Below, in pieces: positions 5,041-5,534 of a stretch of DNA of 5,534 nt. The stretch is from an uncultured Actinoplanes sp. (lineage in GTDB: Bacteria > Actinomycetota > Actinomycetes > Mycobacteriales > Micromonosporaceae): contig CAKUMG010000462.1 of the NCBI GenBank assembly GCA_934667465.1, positions 1 through 5,534 on the forward strand, given 5' to 3'. Position 1 is the first letter of the stretch, and every line of letters begins with the position of its first letter. Position numbers and translations under genes: made by a program. The notes below the pieces were generated by a model. The model searched no databases and was not told the origin of the DNA. It saw nothing but the letters and a program-made list of their open reading frames with translations.

Positions 5041-5077
5041 CCGTTCCGGCCGTTATGTGAGGTACCGGCCGGAACGG
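5041..5077. terminator. Bidirectional intrinsic-type terminator hairpin
   Basis: Arms CCGTTCCGGCCG (5041-5052) and CGGCCGGAACGG (5066-5077) are perfectly complementary over 12 bp. One G-T and one C-G pair extend the stem to 5039-5079, with a 13-nt loop. It begins shortly after the DUF2231 stop and lies between converging genes, so it can serve both strands. No T-run follows. The right arm overlaps a 10-bp palindrome CGGTGCACCG (5075-5084), which could form a competing fold. Confidence 0.8.
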
Positions 5078-5108
5078 TGCACCGCTCGCGGCAGCGCACC
5101 GCGGACGA

Positions 5109-5156
5109 CCACCCGGATGATCAGAAGGCGTCGGCCACCACCCGGACCATCAGAAG
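5109..5156. repeat. 19-bp imperfect direct repeat, 29-bp period
   Basis: CCACCCGGATGATCAGAAG (5109-5127) and CCACCCGGACCATCAGAAG (5138-5156) agree at 17 of 19 positions. The second copy contains the stop codon (5150-5152, minus strand) and last codon of the proline-rich small protein; the first copy lies just past the stop. This suggests a local tandem duplication of the 3' end of that gene. Confidence 0.6.
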
Positions 5157-5485
5157 ATCACGCGGGCGCAGAGCAGGCACATCAGGATGAGCGCCACGGC
5201 ACCGGCCACCAGGCCCACGCCGTATGTCATCGTGCGCGCGCTGCCCTCCGACTCGTCCAGCGAGCGCATGTCCTGCGCCGGCAGCGCCCGGGGCGGCGGC
5301 GGCTGCGACACCACGGGCGGCCGCCAGTGCGGCGAGGCGGGTGCCGGCCGGGGCGGCCCGCCGTAAGGGGGCTCCGGAGCCCGCGCCGGCTCGGGACGGT
5401 CGCCGCCGAACCGGCCGGGGGCCGCCGCATCGGGCCGCTTCCAGAAGGCGTCGTCGTCAGGTCCGGTCGGGGCGCTCACGTTCAT
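5150..5485 (-). CDS. Proline-rich small protein with C-terminal membrane anchor (hypothetical)
   Basis: 111 residues if started at ATG 5485. Residues 9-15 (PDDDAFW) form a short acidic/aromatic motif. Residues 18-70 are Pro/Ala/Arg-rich and low in complexity, surely disordered. A short acidic linker (QDMRSLDESEG, 71-81) precedes a single hydrophobic helix at about 88-107 that ends at VIF, so the protein is expected to be tail-anchored with the proline-rich part in the cytoplasm. I recall similar uncharacterised proteins in Micromonosporaceae but no function; do not read a translation-factor role into the proline-rich part. TAGCGT on the minus strand (5493-5488) is a -10-like hexamer only 2 nt before the ATG and 8 nt before the in-frame GTG at 5479-5477. 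A leaderless start at that GTG, giving a protein beginning (M)SAPTGPDDD, is therefore plausible. A weak GAGGGA lies about 10 nt upstream of the ATG as the alternative. Confidence 0.75.
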   Translation of the reverse strand: MNVSAPTGPDDDAFWKRPDAAAPGRFGGDRPEPARAPEPPYGGPPRPAPASPHWRPPVVSQPPPPRALPAQDMRSLDESEGSARTMTYGVGLVAGAVALILMCLLCARVIF

Positions 5486-5534
5486 CGACGCTACATCCCT
5501 CGGGTGCCGACGGCGCGACCGACGCGGCTTACCC

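Noticed and set aside
5486..5534. Possible gene or tRNA at the right edge
   Set aside because: Only 49 bp remain; no start, stop, tRNA arms or other recognisable element can be supported beyond a possible promoter for the small minus-strand gene.

Overview
The window looks like ordinary chromosome from a high-GC actinobacterium. The family resemblance of the proteins, very high GC3, GTG starts with -10-like hexamers directly upstream, and terminator hairpins without U-tracts suggest the Micromonosporaceae (Micromonospora/Actinoplanes-like). This placement is inferred from recalled families and composition, not from a search. I see no mobile element, CRISPR array, rRNA or tRNA.

Layout. Left block (1-2730, + strand): the 3' end of a bacterial PH-domain protein, a PHP-domain phosphoesterase (292-1143), a MarC-family six-helix membrane protein (1195-1809), and a stand-alone RecB/Cas4-like PD-(D/E)XK nuclease with a predicted four-cysteine Fe-S site (1852-2730). 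The last three genes lie 51 and 42 bp apart and all share one reading frame. Each GTG start has a -10-like hexamer 6-7 nt upstream and no Shine-Dalgarno sequence, so each may be transcribed as a leaderless mRNA rather than only as an operon. A 235-bp convergent gap with a strong composite hairpin (2911-2946) closes the block.

Middle block (2966-4308, - strand): a FurA/CatR-type Fur-family repressor (3874-4308) followed 47 bp later by an MpaB-family (DUF2236) predicted heme oxygenase (2966-3826). The usual FurA partner, katG, is not downstream. A 244-bp divergent intergenic region (4309-4552) holds a good furA promoter (TTGAGC, 17 bp, TGTCAT), two inverted repeats and an 11-bp direct repeat.

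Right block: a DUF2231 four-helix membrane protein (4553-5026, +), the only gene here with a canonical Shine-Dalgarno. It converges, across a perfect 12-bp-arm hairpin (5041-5077), on a proline-rich, C-terminally anchored small protein (5150-5485, -). The stop codon of that gene lies inside a 19-bp imperfect direct repeat.

Functional reading. The left block pairs two predicted nucleic-acid-processing enzymes (PHP and PD-(D/E)XK) around a MarC protein. The middle and right blocks suggest a redox- or heme-linked neighbourhood (FurA, MpaB, DUF2231). I find no convincing new defence or mobile system; the most useful leads are the leaderless-promoter pattern and the furA-mpaB arrangement with its repeat-rich divergent control region.
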